In this document: piece by piece, positions 29,662 to 40,099 of the stretch | How the letters are laid out: each line of letters starts with the position of its first letter | Position numbering within the stretch: the stretch's first letter is position 1 | Source of the DNA: Alphaproteobacteria bacterium | Lineage (GTDB): Bacteria > Pseudomonadota > Alphaproteobacteria > Acetobacterales > Acetobacteraceae | Assembly (NCBI GenBank): GCA_016869715.1 | Contig: VGDM01000015.1 | Coordinates: 1-64,000, forward strand | DNA: 64,000 nucleotides | Direction: 5' to 3' | Notes under the pieces: model-generated | The model's database searches: none | Seen by the model: the letters and a program-made list of their open reading frames with translations, nothing else | Told to the model about the DNA's origin: nothing | Translations under genes and position numbers: made by a program

Positions 29662-30144
29662 TTGACTTTTGGCGTGGCTGACAAAACGCCCTTCTGGAAA
29701 AGCAAGACGCTCGACGAGATGTCTCGGGCGGAATGGGAGAGCCTGTGTGATGGTTGCGGGCGCTGCTGCCTGCATAAGCTGCGCGGTGAGAATACCGATG
29801 CGCTCGCCTACACCGAAGTGGCGTGTCGGTTATTGGATTTACATAGTTGCCTATGCTCCGATTATGCCGAACGCAAGAAGCGCGTGCCGGATTGCGTGAA
29901 GCTGACGCCGAAAAAGCTCGCCGCGATTGATTGGCTGCCGCCTAGTTGCGCCTATCGCATGGTCGCCGAGGGTCGGGATTTGGCCTGGTGGCACCCGCTG
30001 GTCTCTGGCGATCCGGAAAGCGTGCATCGCGCGGGTGTTTCTGTGCGCGGGCGCGCGATTGATGAACGCAAGGCGGGGGCCTTAGAAGATCATGTGGTGC
30101 GCTGGCCGGGGATGATGCCGCGGAAGGTGAAAAATGGCGCTTGA
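29662..30144 (+). CDS. YcgN-type cysteine cluster protein
   Basis: [73 protein letters not shown]. Confidence 0.93.
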   Translation: MTFGVADKTPFWKSKTLDEMSRAEWESLCDGCGRCCLHKLRGENTDALAYTEVACRLLDLHSCLCSDYAERKKRVPDCVKLTPKKLAAIDWLPPSCAYRMVAEGRDLAWWHPLVSGDPESVHRAGVSVRGRAIDERKAGALEDHVVRWPGMMPRKVKNGA

Positions 30145-30907
30145 GTCCGGGTCTTGAATGGGCTCATCATCGCCGAATGGAGACGACGCCATCTGAGGAC
30201 AAATCCTTGGCCACGACCATTTGGTCGTTGGTTCTATGGCTTGGCCTTTTCCTGATAACGCAGGCGTGTACGGTCGCCGTCAGCCTCGTACTGCTCAAAA
30301 ATATCGCTGGGCTTGACGCCATCGCAGCAGGCAATATCGCCATGCTCTGCGGCGCCATCGCTTCCTATGCGCTTTTGTTCGTTGTGGCCAAGCGCGATGC
30401 CAGACTATTTCCTGCCGCACGTAAGGAGGGCGGTCTTGGTGTCGCCGCCAAGGGTTTTTTGATTTTTACTGCTTTTTTGCTGCCCTTTGCGGTGCTTGGT
30501 TTGCGAAAGCTCCTGTTTGGGCTTGATCTCCAACCAGGACCCAGCCCGATTGTCTTGGCTCAACAGTTTCAGGGCCTTGATGTCTTCGTCTTTTGGGGGT
30601 TTTTATTCTCTCGTAAGGTGTATTCATCATCATTGCACCAATTGTTGAGGAAAGTTTTTTTCGGCAATGGGTTTGGCGTCGCCTGGAGGAATGTGGCCTC
30701 TGGTTGACTATCGGCCTTTCAGGCGCAGCTTTTCTGCTGATGCATTTACGTGGCCCGCTTGGTATGCTCTCACTCCTGCCCTTCACCTTGCTCGTGAGCT
30801 TTGCGCGGGCCAAGACCGGTAGTCCAAGGTTGAGCATGTGGCTGCACGGCATCAATAACCTCATCACCTTTGCCGGCGCCGAGATGGTTCTACGACTGTT
30901 TCAGTAA
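30141..30907 (+). pseudogene. CPBP-family intramembrane metalloprotease split by a frameshift
   Basis: TM segments in ORF 30141-30707; catalytic motif APIVEESFFRQWVWRRLEECGLWLTIGLSGAAFLLMHLRG reads in the frame of ORF 30704-30907. Shift near 30603-30640. Confidence 0.75.
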
Positions 30908-30966
30908 TTGACGCCGCCTGCTATCCGCGCGACGAAGGCACAATAAGCCTTACGAAGGAAGCCCCA

Positions 30967-31905
30967 ATGAAGGATGCGATTTATGGCGGCGTTAATGCCG
31001 CGGTGCTGACAGCGATGAAGCCCGATCTGACCCCCGATCTGGATCGTATGGCGGCGCATGCCAAATGGCTGATGGCCAATGGCTGCACCGGGCTTGGCGT
31101 GCTGGGCACGACCGGTGAGGCCAATTCCTTCGGCCTGCATGAACGCAAGGCCATTCTGGAAGGGTTGATTGCGCGCGGCATTCCGGCAGCGCGCATGATG
31201 CCAGGCACGGGCTGCGCGAGCCTGATGGATAGCGTGGAACTGACCAAGCATGCCCGCGATGCCGGCTGCCCCGGCGTGCTGATGCTGCCGCCCTTCTACT
31301 ATAAGGGTCCGTCGGATGATGGGCTGTTTGCCTATTTCTCGGAAGCCTTGAACCGCATTGGTGGCGGCGTGAAGGTGTACCTCTATCACTTCCCGCAGCA
31401 ATCGGCGGTGCCCTTCAGCCTTGCCCTGCTGGAACGCCTGATCAAGGCCTTCCCTGGCACTATCAAGGGTGTCAAGGATTCAGCGGGCGATTACGCCAAT
31501 ATGCAGGCCATGGTGCAAGCCTTCGCCAAGGATGGGTTTGAGGTTTATTCCGGCAGCGATGAATTCCTGCAAAGGATCCTGGCCGAAGGTGGGGCGGGCT
31601 GCATCACCGCGGCATCGAATGGCAATTCGTATTGGGGCGGCATTGTCTATGCCAAGCGCACGGGTGCCGAGGCCGATGCGGCGCAGGCTGTCTTGAACGC
31701 AACACGCAAGGCCGCGACTTCCGTGCCGCTGATCCCAGGGCTCCGTGAGATCATTGCGCGTAGCACGGGTGATGCGGGTTGGCGCAGCATTCGCCCGCCG
31801 CACCTGCCGCTGAATGCCGCTCAGGCCGAAGCGGCTTGGGCCGCCTGGGGTGCGGCGGGGGCGCTGCCTCTGCCGGGGCTATCGCCCGCCAAGGCAGCGG
31901 AATAA
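30967..31905 (+). CDS. Dihydrodipicolinate synthase/N-acetylneuraminate lyase family protein (DapA-like)
   Basis: GCTGLGVLGTTGEANSFGLHERKAILEGLI...VYLYHFPQQSAVPFS...TIKGVKDSAGDYANM. Confidence 0.9.
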   Translation: MKDAIYGGVNAAVLTAMKPDLTPDLDRMAAHAKWLMANGCTGLGVLGTTGEANSFGLHERKAILEGLIARGIPAARMMPGTGCASLMDSVELTKHARDAGCPGVLMLPPFYYKGPSDDGLFAYFSEALNRIGGGVKVYLYHFPQQSAVPFSLALLERLIKAFPGTIKGVKDSAGDYANMQAMVQAFAKDGFEVYSGSDEFLQRILAEGGAGCITAASNGNSYWGGIVYAKRTGAEADAAQAVLNATRKAATSVPLIPGLREIIARSTGDAGWRSIRPPHLPLNAAQAEAAWAAWGAAGALPLPGLSPAKAAE

Positions 31906-31909
31906 CGCC

Positions 31910-32224
31910 GTGAAAGAACCTTTGCGCTGCCGCCCGCCGGCGGTCGCAACCGTGCAAATTGATGATGCCAATGTGCGTGTCACGCGCTGGGATTTTGAAC
32001 CCGGCGCGGAAACCGGCTGGCATCGCCATGGCATGGCCTATGTGGTCGTGCCGGCAACCGATGGCACGCTATTGGTCGAATTGCCGGGCGGTGAGACGAT
32101 GACGGCGGAACTCAAATGCGGTGTGGCTTATGCGCGCGCCGCAGGGGTTGAGCATAATGTCGTCAATGGAGGCACCGCGCCGCTATCCTTTGTGGAAACC
32201 GAACTCAAGCATTTGATCGGTTAG
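31910..32224 (+). CDS. Cupin-domain protein
   Basis: VRVTRWDFEPGAETGWHRHGMAYVVVPATDGTLLVELPGG...GVEHNVVNGGTAPLSFVETELK; GTG start. Confidence 0.82.
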   Translation: MKEPLRCRPPAVATVQIDDANVRVTRWDFEPGAETGWHRHGMAYVVVPATDGTLLVELPGGETMTAELKCGVAYARAAGVEHNVVNGGTAPLSFVETELKHLIG

Positions 32225-33161
32225 GCCTGCCGGGCAGCGTCACCAACGCCAGCCCGATAAAGACCAAGGCCGCTGCCGGGATGGTGAGCCAGCCCGGCAC
32301 CTCGCCAAAAATCGCGAAACCCCAGATCAGCCCGGTGATGGTGACGATATAGCCGACCTGCGATGTCACCACGCCGCCCTGGGTCGCGAGTGATCGGAAA
32401 TAGATCAGATAGGCCAAAGCCAACAGCACGCCTTGCGCCATGGTGATGGGCAGACCGGCCATATCCACGGCGCGAATTTGTCCGGTTGAAAAGGCAATCA
32501 TCGCCATGATGAGTGCCGCCGCGCCGCAGGTACCCGCTGCCAACGCCAAGGGCGCGGCACCGCGTGGCGCAAGCTTCACACCAGCGATATTCGCCACCGC
32601 ATACCAAACCGGCGTAAAGGCCGCGAGCAAGGCCCAAGGCAGCGCCTCAGGGTCCGGTAGCGCGGCACCTGGCGCCATGGCCAATCCAATGCCGACCAGG
32701 CCCAAAATACTGCCACCAATGCGCCGCCAGGATACTTTCTCCATGCGTAGCGCCATGGCGCCCAGCACCGTCAGCATGGGAGAAAGCGGAATCAGCAGGG
32801 AAAAGAAACCCGCTGGAATATGCTGCAAACTGGTGAAGCCGAACAGGTTGGACAGCACAAGCCCGGTCAGCCCTGAAACGCCGTAATGAAGCATATAGGG
32901 CCGCTTCAGCGCAGGGATTTCACCGCGCGCAAAACAGACCGCGAACAAGGTGACGGCGCTGAAACCGGAGGCGCCCAAAGCGATCATCAAGGGCGGCCAA
33001 CCCATACCGCCCAAGGTCTTCACGAAAATCGGCGTGGCGCCCCAAATGGTGCCAAGCGAGAATAGCGGCAGAATGCCGTTGAGCGCGAAACGCATGGCAA
33101 GACTCGCGCGTGAAACCGCCCCATTGTCAAGCGGTTGAAAAATGGTGGCGCTTGACGGCAT
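32205..33161 (-). CDS. EamA/DMT-family transporter
   Basis: Multiple TM segments; GTIWGATPIFVKTLGGMGWPPLMIALG; LGLVGIGLAMAPG. ATG at 33161 or 33095. Confidence 0.85.
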   Translation of the reverse strand: MPSSATIFQPLDNGAVSRASLAMRFALNGILPLFSLGTIWGATPIFVKTLGGMGWPPLMIALGASGFSAVTLFAVCFARGEIPALKRPYMLHYGVSGLTGLVLSNLFGFTSLQHIPAGFFSLLIPLSPMLTVLGAMALRMEKVSWRRIGGSILGLVGIGLAMAPGAALPDPEALPWALLAAFTPVWYAVANIAGVKLAPRGAAPLALAAGTCGAAALIMAMIAFSTGQIRAVDMAGLPITMAQGVLLALAYLIYFRSLATQGGVVTSQVGYIVTITGLIWGFAIFGEVPGWLTIPAAALVFIGLALVTLPGRPNRSNA

Positions 33162-33170
33162 GGTGCGGTG

Positions 33171-33890
33171 ATGTCTTTGCCCGATTCGGAAATGGTGCTG
33201 CTGCGCCCCGGCTTGCTGGGGCCGGCAGAGCTTTGCCCGGTGCGCTGGCGGCGTTCGGAACGCGCGCGTTCGATCAGCTTGCGCATTGATCCCCGCGCGG
33301 GTGATGTGGTGGTGACGCTGCCCATGCGCGCGAGTCGACGCGCGGGTATGGAACTTCTGACGACGCACGCCGCCTGGGTGCTGCGCCGCATCAAGGCTTT
33401 GGCGCCGAGCATTTCTCTGGCGCATGGTGCAGCAGTGCCGCTTGGTGGCGTGCCGCATCCGGTGCTGCATGATCCCAACAGACGCGGTGGTGCCTTTGTG
33501 GAAAATGGCGCCATTATCGTGACGGGTAGGGTGGAATTTCTGCCGCGGCGCTTGCGCGATTTCCTGCAGGTCGAGGCAAAGCGGCGCATTCTTCCGCTGG
33601 CTGCAACACATGCCGAAAAGCTTGGTGTCGCCATCAAGGCCATTCGCGTGAAGGATACGCAAAGCCGCTGGGGGTCTTGCGCGCCGGATGGCACGCTAGC
33701 CTTCTCTTGGCGCCTGGTCATGGCGCCGGCTGCAGTGCTGGATTATGTTGTCGCGCATGAGGTCGCGCATTTGCGGGAGCTGAACCATTCTCCACGCTTT
33801 TGGGCGCATGTCGCGGCGCTGGCCCCGCATCGTGAAGAAGCCGAGGCCTGGCTGCGGGAAGAAGGGCCGGCGCTGTTGCGCGTTGGCTGA
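33171..33890 (+). CDS. SprT/YgjP-like (DUF45, M48-type) metallopeptidase
   Basis: SRWGSCAPDGTLAFSWRLVMAPAAVLDYVVAHEVAHLRELNHSPRFW (HExxH). Confidence 0.92.
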   Translation: MSLPDSEMVLLRPGLLGPAELCPVRWRRSERARSISLRIDPRAGDVVVTLPMRASRRAGMELLTTHAAWVLRRIKALAPSISLAHGAAVPLGGVPHPVLHDPNRRGGAFVENGAIIVTGRVEFLPRRLRDFLQVEAKRRILPLAATHAEKLGVAIKAIRVKDTQSRWGSCAPDGTLAFSWRLVMAPAAVLDYVVAHEVAHLRELNHSPRFWAHVAALAPHREEAEAWLREEGPALLRVG

Positions 33891-33914
33891 GACACAAAGG
33901 GATTGAGGGGCGCG

Positions 33915-34925
33915 ATGAAGGCCGTTGGATACCGGAAATGCCTGCCAATTGATCAGGCGGATGCGCTGATTAATCTGGATCTCGTAACCCCCGCCGCGCC
34001 AAGCGGCCGCGACATAGTGGTGGAAATCCACGCCGTATCGGTTAACCCTGTGGATACCAAAGTGCGCCGCCGCGATGACCCTGGTGAGGCGCCGCGCATC
34101 CTCGGCTTTGATGGCGCGGGCGTGGTGCGCGCGGTCGGGCCCGATTGCACGCTGTTTCGCCCTGGTGATGAGGTGTTCTATGCCGGCGTGATCAATCGCA
34201 CCGGCACCAATGCTGAACTGCATCTGGTTGATGAACGCATTGTTGGGCGCAAGCCGCGCAACCTGAGCTTTGCCGAAGCCGCTGCCGTGCCGCTGACCGC
34301 AATTACCGCCTGGGAAGGCATGTTTGATCGGCTTGGCGTGCCACAAGGTGGCGGGCAGGGGCAGACGCTATTGGTGATTGCTGGCGCGGGCGGCGTTGGT
34401 TCCATGGTGATCCAGATGGCGCGCGCGCTAACCGGGCTGACGGTGGTGGCCACCGCATCGCGCGTAGAAAGCCTGCAATGGTGCCGCGATTTGGGCGCGC
34501 ATCATGTGGTGGATCATCACGGCGATATCTCCGCACAGATGAAGGCGTGTGGCTTGCGCGGCGCCAATTACATCTTTTCCGCCCATACTACTGCAAAAAA
34601 TTGGGCGGCGATGGTGGAAGCCGTCGCCCCGCAAGGCCGCATTCTATTGATTGAAAGCCAGGCGCCGGTGGATGCTCGCGATGTGATGCGGAAATCAGTC
34701 TCGATCCATTGGGAGCTGATGTTTACGCGCCCCTTATTTAATACGCCCGACATGATCGAACAGCATCGGCTGTTAGATGCGGTCACCGGGCTGATCGAAG
34801 CCGGGCGCATGCGCGGTACCATGACGCGCAAACTGGGTAAAATAACCGCGGCCAATCTGACGCAAGCGCATGTGTTGGTGGAAAGCGGCAGCATGATCGG
34901 CAAGGTAGTACTAGAAGGTTTTTAG
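33915..34925 (+). CDS. Zinc-binding alcohol dehydrogenase family / quinone oxidoreductase
   Basis: VVEIHAVSVNPVDTKVRRR...ILGFDGAGVVRAVGPDCTLFRPGDEVFYAG...LLVIAGAGGVGSMVIQMAR. Confidence 0.92.
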   Translation: MKAVGYRKCLPIDQADALINLDLVTPAAPSGRDIVVEIHAVSVNPVDTKVRRRDDPGEAPRILGFDGAGVVRAVGPDCTLFRPGDEVFYAGVINRTGTNAELHLVDERIVGRKPRNLSFAEAAAVPLTAITAWEGMFDRLGVPQGGGQGQTLLVIAGAGGVGSMVIQMARALTGLTVVATASRVESLQWCRDLGAHHVVDHHGDISAQMKACGLRGANYIFSAHTTAKNWAAMVEAVAPQGRILLIESQAPVDARDVMRKSVSIHWELMFTRPLFNTPDMIEQHRLLDAVTGLIEAGRMRGTMTRKLGKITAANLTQAHVLVESGSMIGKVVLEGF

Positions 34926-34952
34926 ATCGCGTGTGGTCGTGACAAGGTAGTA

Positions 34953-35972
34953 ATGATGCAAAACCCCTTTGTGCGATTGGCAGAAATCCATCGCGGCGCG
35001 GTGCTGGAAAGCATTCATCACGGTATCGCCGTCGTGGTGGACAGCGATGGGCGCCAGGTGCTGGTAATGGGTGATCCTGCCTTCGTCACCTTTCCGCGTT
35101 CCTCATTGAAACCCTATCAGGCGGTCGCTTTGGTGGAAACTGGTGCAGCGGATGCGCTGGGGCTGAGTGAAGAACACCTCGCCCTTTCCTGCGCCTCCCA
35201 TGGCGCTGAGGATTTTCAGGTGGCGTTGGTACGCGATTGGCTGGCGCGCATGGGGCTTTCTGAATCAGCGCTGGTTTGCGGGCCGGATATGCCGCGCGCG
35301 GCAGCGGATCAGGCGAAGATTTATCGCACCGGTGGCGATCCTTCGCGCATCTATCATAATTGCTCCGGCAAGCATTGCGGTTTTTTGAGTGTCTCGCAGA
35401 AGCTTGGCGCGCCGGTGTCGGGTTATGATGATCCCGCGCATCCGACGCAGAAGCTGTATCTGGAGATCCTGTCGGAATTGCTCGGCAGCGATGCGGGGCG
35501 GTTGCAGGCGGGTGTGGATGGTTGTGGTTTGCCGGCTTTGGCGCTTACCATGCAGGCCATGGCGCAGGCGGCTGCGCATTGGGCGGCGCGTAAGGTGGCA
35601 AGGCCCGCGCGGCGCAGCGCAATTGAAAGATTGCAAGCTGCCATTGCGAAGTATCCGGATCATCTTTCCGGGCGGGATCAGGCGACCAGCCGCATTGTGC
35701 GCGCCACCAATGGCCGTGTGCTACTGAAAGGCGGTGCAGAGGGTTTCGTGGTGGGGTTTGTGCCGGATCAGGGCTTGGGGATTGCGGTGAAAATCGCCGA
35801 TGGTGCGTCGCGCGCCAAGATGGGGGTTTTCGCGGCATTGCTCGGCCGGCTTGGCCTGCTGGATGCTGCCGCCACAGCCGCGCTGGTGCAGGCGGTGGAA
35901 GGCGATATCTCGGACAGCAATGACAGGCCGGTTGGGCGCATTGCTGTAACGCTGCCGCAGCAATCCACATGA
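34953..35972 (+). CDS. Asparaginase (asparaginase II / AnsA thermolabile type)
   Basis: PRSSLKPYQAVALVETGAADALGLSEEHLALSCASHGAEDFQV; IYHNCSGKHCGFL; VDGCGLPALAL. Confidence 0.92.
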   Translation: MMQNPFVRLAEIHRGAVLESIHHGIAVVVDSDGRQVLVMGDPAFVTFPRSSLKPYQAVALVETGAADALGLSEEHLALSCASHGAEDFQVALVRDWLARMGLSESALVCGPDMPRAAADQAKIYRTGGDPSRIYHNCSGKHCGFLSVSQKLGAPVSGYDDPAHPTQKLYLEILSELLGSDAGRLQAGVDGCGLPALALTMQAMAQAAAHWAARKVARPARRSAIERLQAAIAKYPDHLSGRDQATSRIVRATNGRVLLKGGAEGFVVGFVPDQGLGIAVKIADGASRAKMGVFAALLGRLGLLDAAATAALVQAVEGDISDSNDRPVGRIAVTLPQQST

Positions 35973-36754
35973 GCGGGCGTTTCGATATCAGCATTGACAC
36001 CCGCGGTGTGGCGCGCCTCACGGTCGCGCATGATGCCAAGCTGAATACGCTGAACCCCGCGCTTCTGGACGCAGCAACCGCCACGCTGCATGATCTTGCG
36101 AAACAGCGGGACCTGCGTGCGGCGGTGCTGACCGGGGAAGGCGGACGCGCCTTTATCGGTGGGGCCGATATTGGCGCCATGGCGGCGCTCAATACGCCGG
36201 CAGAAGCGGAAGATTTCATCCGCCGCATCCATGGCATTTGCGCGGCCATTCGCGATCTGCCGGTGCCGGTGATTGCGCGCATCAATGGCTGGTGCCTTGG
36301 TGCTGGGCTGGAAGTCGCCGCCGCTTGCGATATGCGTATCGCTGTGCGGGAAGCGAAATTCGGCATGCCCGAAGTGCGCGTTGGCATTCCTTCCGTAGTC
36401 GAAGCCGCGTTATTGCCCGGCCTGATCGGCTGGGGCCGCACCAGGCGCTTGCTGCTGCTGGCTGAAACCATCTCGGCCGCTGAGGCGCTTGGCTGGGGGC
36501 TTTTGGAAGAAGTCGCGCATCGCGAACGCATTGATGCGCGCATTGAAGCCTGGATCGACAATTTGCTGGCGGCGGGGCCCGAGGCCATTCGCCTACAGAA
36601 ATCACTGATCCGGCAATGGGAAGATCGCCCGATCAGTGAGGCAATTGCCGTCGGCATCACCGCCTTCGGAGCATCCTGGAAAACCGATGAGCCCAAGCGC
36701 ATGATGCGTGCCTTTCTGGAAGAACAAAAAAAGGAGCGCAAGAAGGAGCCATGA
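35969..36754 (+). CDS. Enoyl-CoA hydratase/isomerase family protein
   Basis: AFIGGADIGAMAALNTPAEAEDFIRRIHGICAAIRDLPVPVIARINGWCLGAGLEVAAACDMRIA. Confidence 0.93.
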   Translation: MSGRFDISIDTRGVARLTVAHDAKLNTLNPALLDAATATLHDLAKQRDLRAAVLTGEGGRAFIGGADIGAMAALNTPAEAEDFIRRIHGICAAIRDLPVPVIARINGWCLGAGLEVAAACDMRIAVREAKFGMPEVRVGIPSVVEAALLPGLIGWGRTRRLLLLAETISAAEALGWGLLEEVAHRERIDARIEAWIDNLLAAGPEAIRLQKSLIRQWEDRPISEAIAVGITAFGASWKTDEPKRMMRAFLEEQKKERKKEP

Positions 36755-36785
36755 GCCTGTGCCTCAGACCGGCAGGCGGCGCGTT

Positions 36786-37487
36786 TCAGACATGCAAATA
36801 AGTATCGCGAATCTCCGGCACGGCGGCCAGGGCCGCGCTATCACCCTGCCACACCACGCGGCCTTTTTCGATCACCACATGCCAATCAGCGAGGCGCATC
36901 ACAGCGGCTAGGTTCTTGTCAATCAATAGGATCGCCTGACCTTCGGCGCGCAGCTTCGCCATCACTTGCCAAATCTCGGCCCGGATAAGCGGCGCCAGAC
37001 CCTCGGTCGCTTCATCCAGCACCAATAGTCGCGGATTGGTCATCAAGGCGCGCCCAATCGCGAGCATTTGCTGCTCGCCGCCGGAAAGCTTGGCGCCGGA
37101 TTGGCGGCGCCTTTCAGCGAGGCGCGGGAACAGCGCATAGATCGCCGGTAAATCCCATCGCGGCGCACCGCCAGCGCGATTGGCCGCGGTGGCGACGAGG
37201 TTTTCCTCAACGCTGAGTGTCGGGAATATCTGCCGCCCCTCTGGCACCAGCCCAATTCCGCGCTGCGCGATGCCATAGGGCGCGGCGCCGGTAATCTCCT
37301 GCCCATCAAAACGAATATGTCCGGCACTCGGGCGGATCAGCCCCATAATGGCGCGCACCGTGGTGGTCTTGCCCATGCCATTGCGGCCAAGCAGCGTCAC
37401 CACCTGGCCCGCGCCCACGCCAAAGCTGATGCCGTTCAGCACCTGGCTTTCGCCATAGCCGGCGACAATACCCCCCAGCGTCAGCAT
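36786..37487 (-). CDS. livF: Branched-chain amino acid ABC transporter ATP-binding protein
   Basis: LLGRNGMGKTTTVRAIMG, PEGRQIFPTLSVEENL, LSGGEQQMLAIGRALMTNPRLLVLDEATEGLAP. Confidence 0.94.
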   Translation of the reverse strand: MLTLGGIVAGYGESQVLNGISFGVGAGQVVTLLGRNGMGKTTTVRAIMGLIRPSAGHIRFDGQEITGAAPYGIAQRGIGLVPEGRQIFPTLSVEENLVATAANRAGGAPRWDLPAIYALFPRLAERRRQSGAKLSGGEQQMLAIGRALMTNPRLLVLDEATEGLAPLIRAEIWQVMAKLRAEGQAILLIDKNLAAVMRLADWHVVIEKGRVVWQGDSAALAAVPEIRDTYLHV

Positions 37488-38239
37488 TGGATTTCTTCTT
37501 CGCCGAGATAGGCTGCGCGCACTTCGTCACTCGAGCGGATCTCGGTGGTGCTGCCACTCGCAATAATGCGCCCTTCGGCGAGCACGGAAATCCGATCCGC
37601 CAGTGCGAAGACCGCCTGCATGTCATGTTCCACCAGCAGAATCGCGTAGCGGGATTTCAGCCGGCGCAGTAGCGTGATCAGGCGTTCGGTTTCCTCGGGC
37701 CCCGCACCAGCAAGCGGTTCATCGAGCAATAGCAACCGTGGTTGGGCGGCGAGTGCAATGGCAATTTCCAAGGCGCGCTTTTCGCCATGGCTGAGCGCGC
37801 CCGCCATGATCGCCGCGCGATTCGCCAAGCCGACCTCATTCAGGGCATGGCGTGCGGCTTCGTTCAACGCTTCTTCCGCTGCAGCAGCACGAAAGAAGCG
37901 AAAGGAAGAACCGCTTTTCGCCTGTGCCGCCAGGGCGACATTTTCCAGTACCGAAAAACCCGCTATGATGTTGGTGATCTGAAAGCTGCGCGCCAAGCCC
38001 GCATGCACGCGGCGCGGGACAGAAAAGCGCGTGATGTCCACGCCCGCAAAAACGACCTGCCCCGCATCGGGCGCGACCGTGCCGGTAACCTGATGGATCA
38101 GCGTGGTCTTGCCCGCACCATTGGGGCCGATCAGCGCGTGAATCTCGCTGGGTTGCACTTCCAGGCTGACATCATTGGTCACCGCAAGCCCGCCATAATG
38201 CTTGCGTAAGCCCTGGATGCTGAGCAGCGCCTCAGCCAC
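37481..38239 (-). CDS. livG: Branched-chain amino acid ABC transporter ATP-binding protein
   Basis: IGPNGAGKTTLIHQVTGTVAPDAG, GLARSFQITNIIAGFSVLENVAL, LSHGEKRALEIAIALAAQPRLLLLDEPLAGAGPEE; GTG start. Confidence 0.94.
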   Translation of the reverse strand: MAEALLSIQGLRKHYGGLAVTNDVSLEVQPSEIHALIGPNGAGKTTLIHQVTGTVAPDAGQVVFAGVDITRFSVPRRVHAGLARSFQITNIIAGFSVLENVALAAQAKSGSSFRFFRAAAAEEALNEAARHALNEVGLANRAAIMAGALSHGEKRALEIAIALAAQPRLLLLDEPLAGAGPEETERLITLLRRLKSRYAILLVEHDMQAVFALADRISVLAEGRIIASGSTTEIRSSDEVRAAYLGEEEIQC

Positions 38240-39167
38240 GACGCGTCCCCAAAAAGCCAATCAACCCGCCGCGCATGAAAAGCACCGCCAAAATGAGCAG
38301 CGGGCCAAAGATCATTTTCCAATGCGCCGTCAGGTTCGGTAGCCAGGTTTCCAACATCACAAACAGCACCGCGCCAAGGATGGCCCCGGAAAGCCGCCCC
38401 AGCCCGCCCAGGATCACCATGAAAATAAGCTCACCGGAACGCTGCCAGCTCATGTAGGCAGGTGCGACGAATTCGGTGGCATTGGCGAACAAAACGCCCG
38501 CAAGCCCCACCAGCGTGCCGGCAATGACATAGGCCAGAAGCCGATACGGGTAGGGCGCGAAACCCGCCGCCTCTGCACGCAGCGGATTTTCCCGCGCCGC
38601 GCGCAAGACACGCCCGAAACGCGACGCCAGCAACATGGCGCAAAACCCCCAGCACAACACCAGAAAACCGAGGCAGAGGTAATGAAAGAATAGCCGGTTC
38701 TCCATCAGCCGTGAACCGAACATCTCGGTCCGGTCATACATTGTATAACCATCATCCCCGCCATAGGCCGCGAGTGATGATGCGGTGAAGAACGCCATCT
38801 GCCCGAAGGCGAGCGTGATCATGATGAAATTCACGCCCTCAGTCCGGATCGCAATCGCACCGGTCAGCAGGGAAAACGATGCAGCGGCGGCGATCGCCAC
38901 GGGCAGCACGATGGTGATATCGGTCAGCCGATGCGCATCCAAGATGGCAACGGCATAGGCGCCAACACCCATCGCCGCGGCATGGCCAAGGCTTGCCAGC
39001 CCCGCGCCGCCCACCAGGAAGGAAAGCGAAACCGCCGAAGCCGCCAGGATCATCATGCGCGCAAACATGGTCAGGTAGTGATTGGCGCCAAGCCCGATGA
39101 AGGGCGCGAGCGCAAGTGCCACCAGCACCAGCAGCGTCAGCGCCACATCAAGCCGCAGGCGCGGCAT
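38232..39167 (-). CDS. livM: Branched-chain amino acid ABC transporter permease
   Basis: Hydrophobic; SLSFLVGGAGLASLGHAAAMGVGAYAVAIL...GGLGRLSGAILGAVLFVMLETWL. Confidence 0.92.
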   Translation of the reverse strand: MPRLRLDVALTLLVLVALALAPFIGLGANHYLTMFARMMILAASAVSLSFLVGGAGLASLGHAAAMGVGAYAVAILDAHRLTDITIVLPVAIAAAASFSLLTGAIAIRTEGVNFIMITLAFGQMAFFTASSLAAYGGDDGYTMYDRTEMFGSRLMENRLFFHYLCLGFLVLCWGFCAMLLASRFGRVLRAARENPLRAEAAGFAPYPYRLLAYVIAGTLVGLAGVLFANATEFVAPAYMSWQRSGELIFMVILGGLGRLSGAILGAVLFVMLETWLPNLTAHWKMIFGPLLILAVLFMRGGLIGFLGTRRG

Positions 39168-39168
39168 G

Positions 39169-40092
39169 CTAACCACTCCTGGCTGGGAAAAGCCCGCGCG
39201 GGCGGAAGGCCAGGATCGCCGCCATAGCGATATAGACCAGCATGGAAGCGAGCGCCGCGCCCGTTTGCCGCGCGGCAGATGGATCGAGAAACAGCCGCAT
39301 CAGATCAGGCATCAGCGATTTGCCGAGCGTATCCGTCAGCCCCACAATCACGGCCGCAATAAAGGCACCGCGAATGGACCCAATGCCGCCAACGACAATC
39401 ACCACAAAGGCCAGGATCAATACATGATCACCCATGCCTGGCTCTACCGAGAAAATTGGCCCGGCCAGCGCGCCAGCAAATCCCGCCAGCATGGCGCCAA
39501 AGGCAAAGACCAACATGAATAGCCGGCGAATATCCACCCCAAGTGCTGAAACCATAGGCGCATTCGTGGCGCCCGCGCGCACCAACATGCCAAGCCGCGT
39601 GCACTCCACCAAAAACCAAAGGCCAAGCGCGGTGGCGATGCCGGCACATAATACGGCGATGCGATACAGCGGATATTGCAACCCCGGCATCAGCACCACG
39701 CCGCCTTCCAGCAGAGCGGGGACGGGCACTTGCAGCGGCGCGGCACCCCAAATGGCCTTCACCGCCTCATTGAGAAACAAGATCACGCCAAAGGTTGCGA
39801 GCACCTGCGACAAATGATCGCGATCATACAAATGCCGAAAGATCAGTACTTCCAGCAACAGGCCGAAGATCAGCGCTGCCGGTAGTGCCAGCAAAAGTCC
39901 AAGCCAGAAGGACCCTGTCGCCGCTGCCAAGGCAGCGCCAAGATAGGCCCCCAGCATATACTGCACCCCATGCGCGAGGTTGATGAAATCCATTACGCCA
40001 AACACCAGCGTGAGGCCCGCCGCCACCAGGAAAAGCAGAATGCCAAGTTGCAGGCCATTCAAGGCCTGCACTAGGAAAAGCCCCGTGCTCAC
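39169..40092 (-). CDS. livH: Branched-chain amino acid ABC transporter permease
   Basis: LQLGILLFLVAAGLTLVFGVMDFINLAHGVQYMLGAYLGA; FVVIVVGGIGSIRGAFIAAVIVGLTDTLG. Confidence 0.93.
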   Translation of the reverse strand: MSTGLFLVQALNGLQLGILLFLVAAGLTLVFGVMDFINLAHGVQYMLGAYLGAALAAATGSFWLGLLLALPAALIFGLLLEVLIFRHLYDRDHLSQVLATFGVILFLNEAVKAIWGAAPLQVPVPALLEGGVVLMPGLQYPLYRIAVLCAGIATALGLWFLVECTRLGMLVRAGATNAPMVSALGVDIRRLFMLVFAFGAMLAGFAGALAGPIFSVEPGMGDHVLILAFVVIVVGGIGSIRGAFIAAVIVGLTDTLGKSLMPDLMRLFLDPSAARQTGAALASMLVYIAMAAILAFRPRGLFPARSG

Positions 40093-40099
40093 GCGTCAA

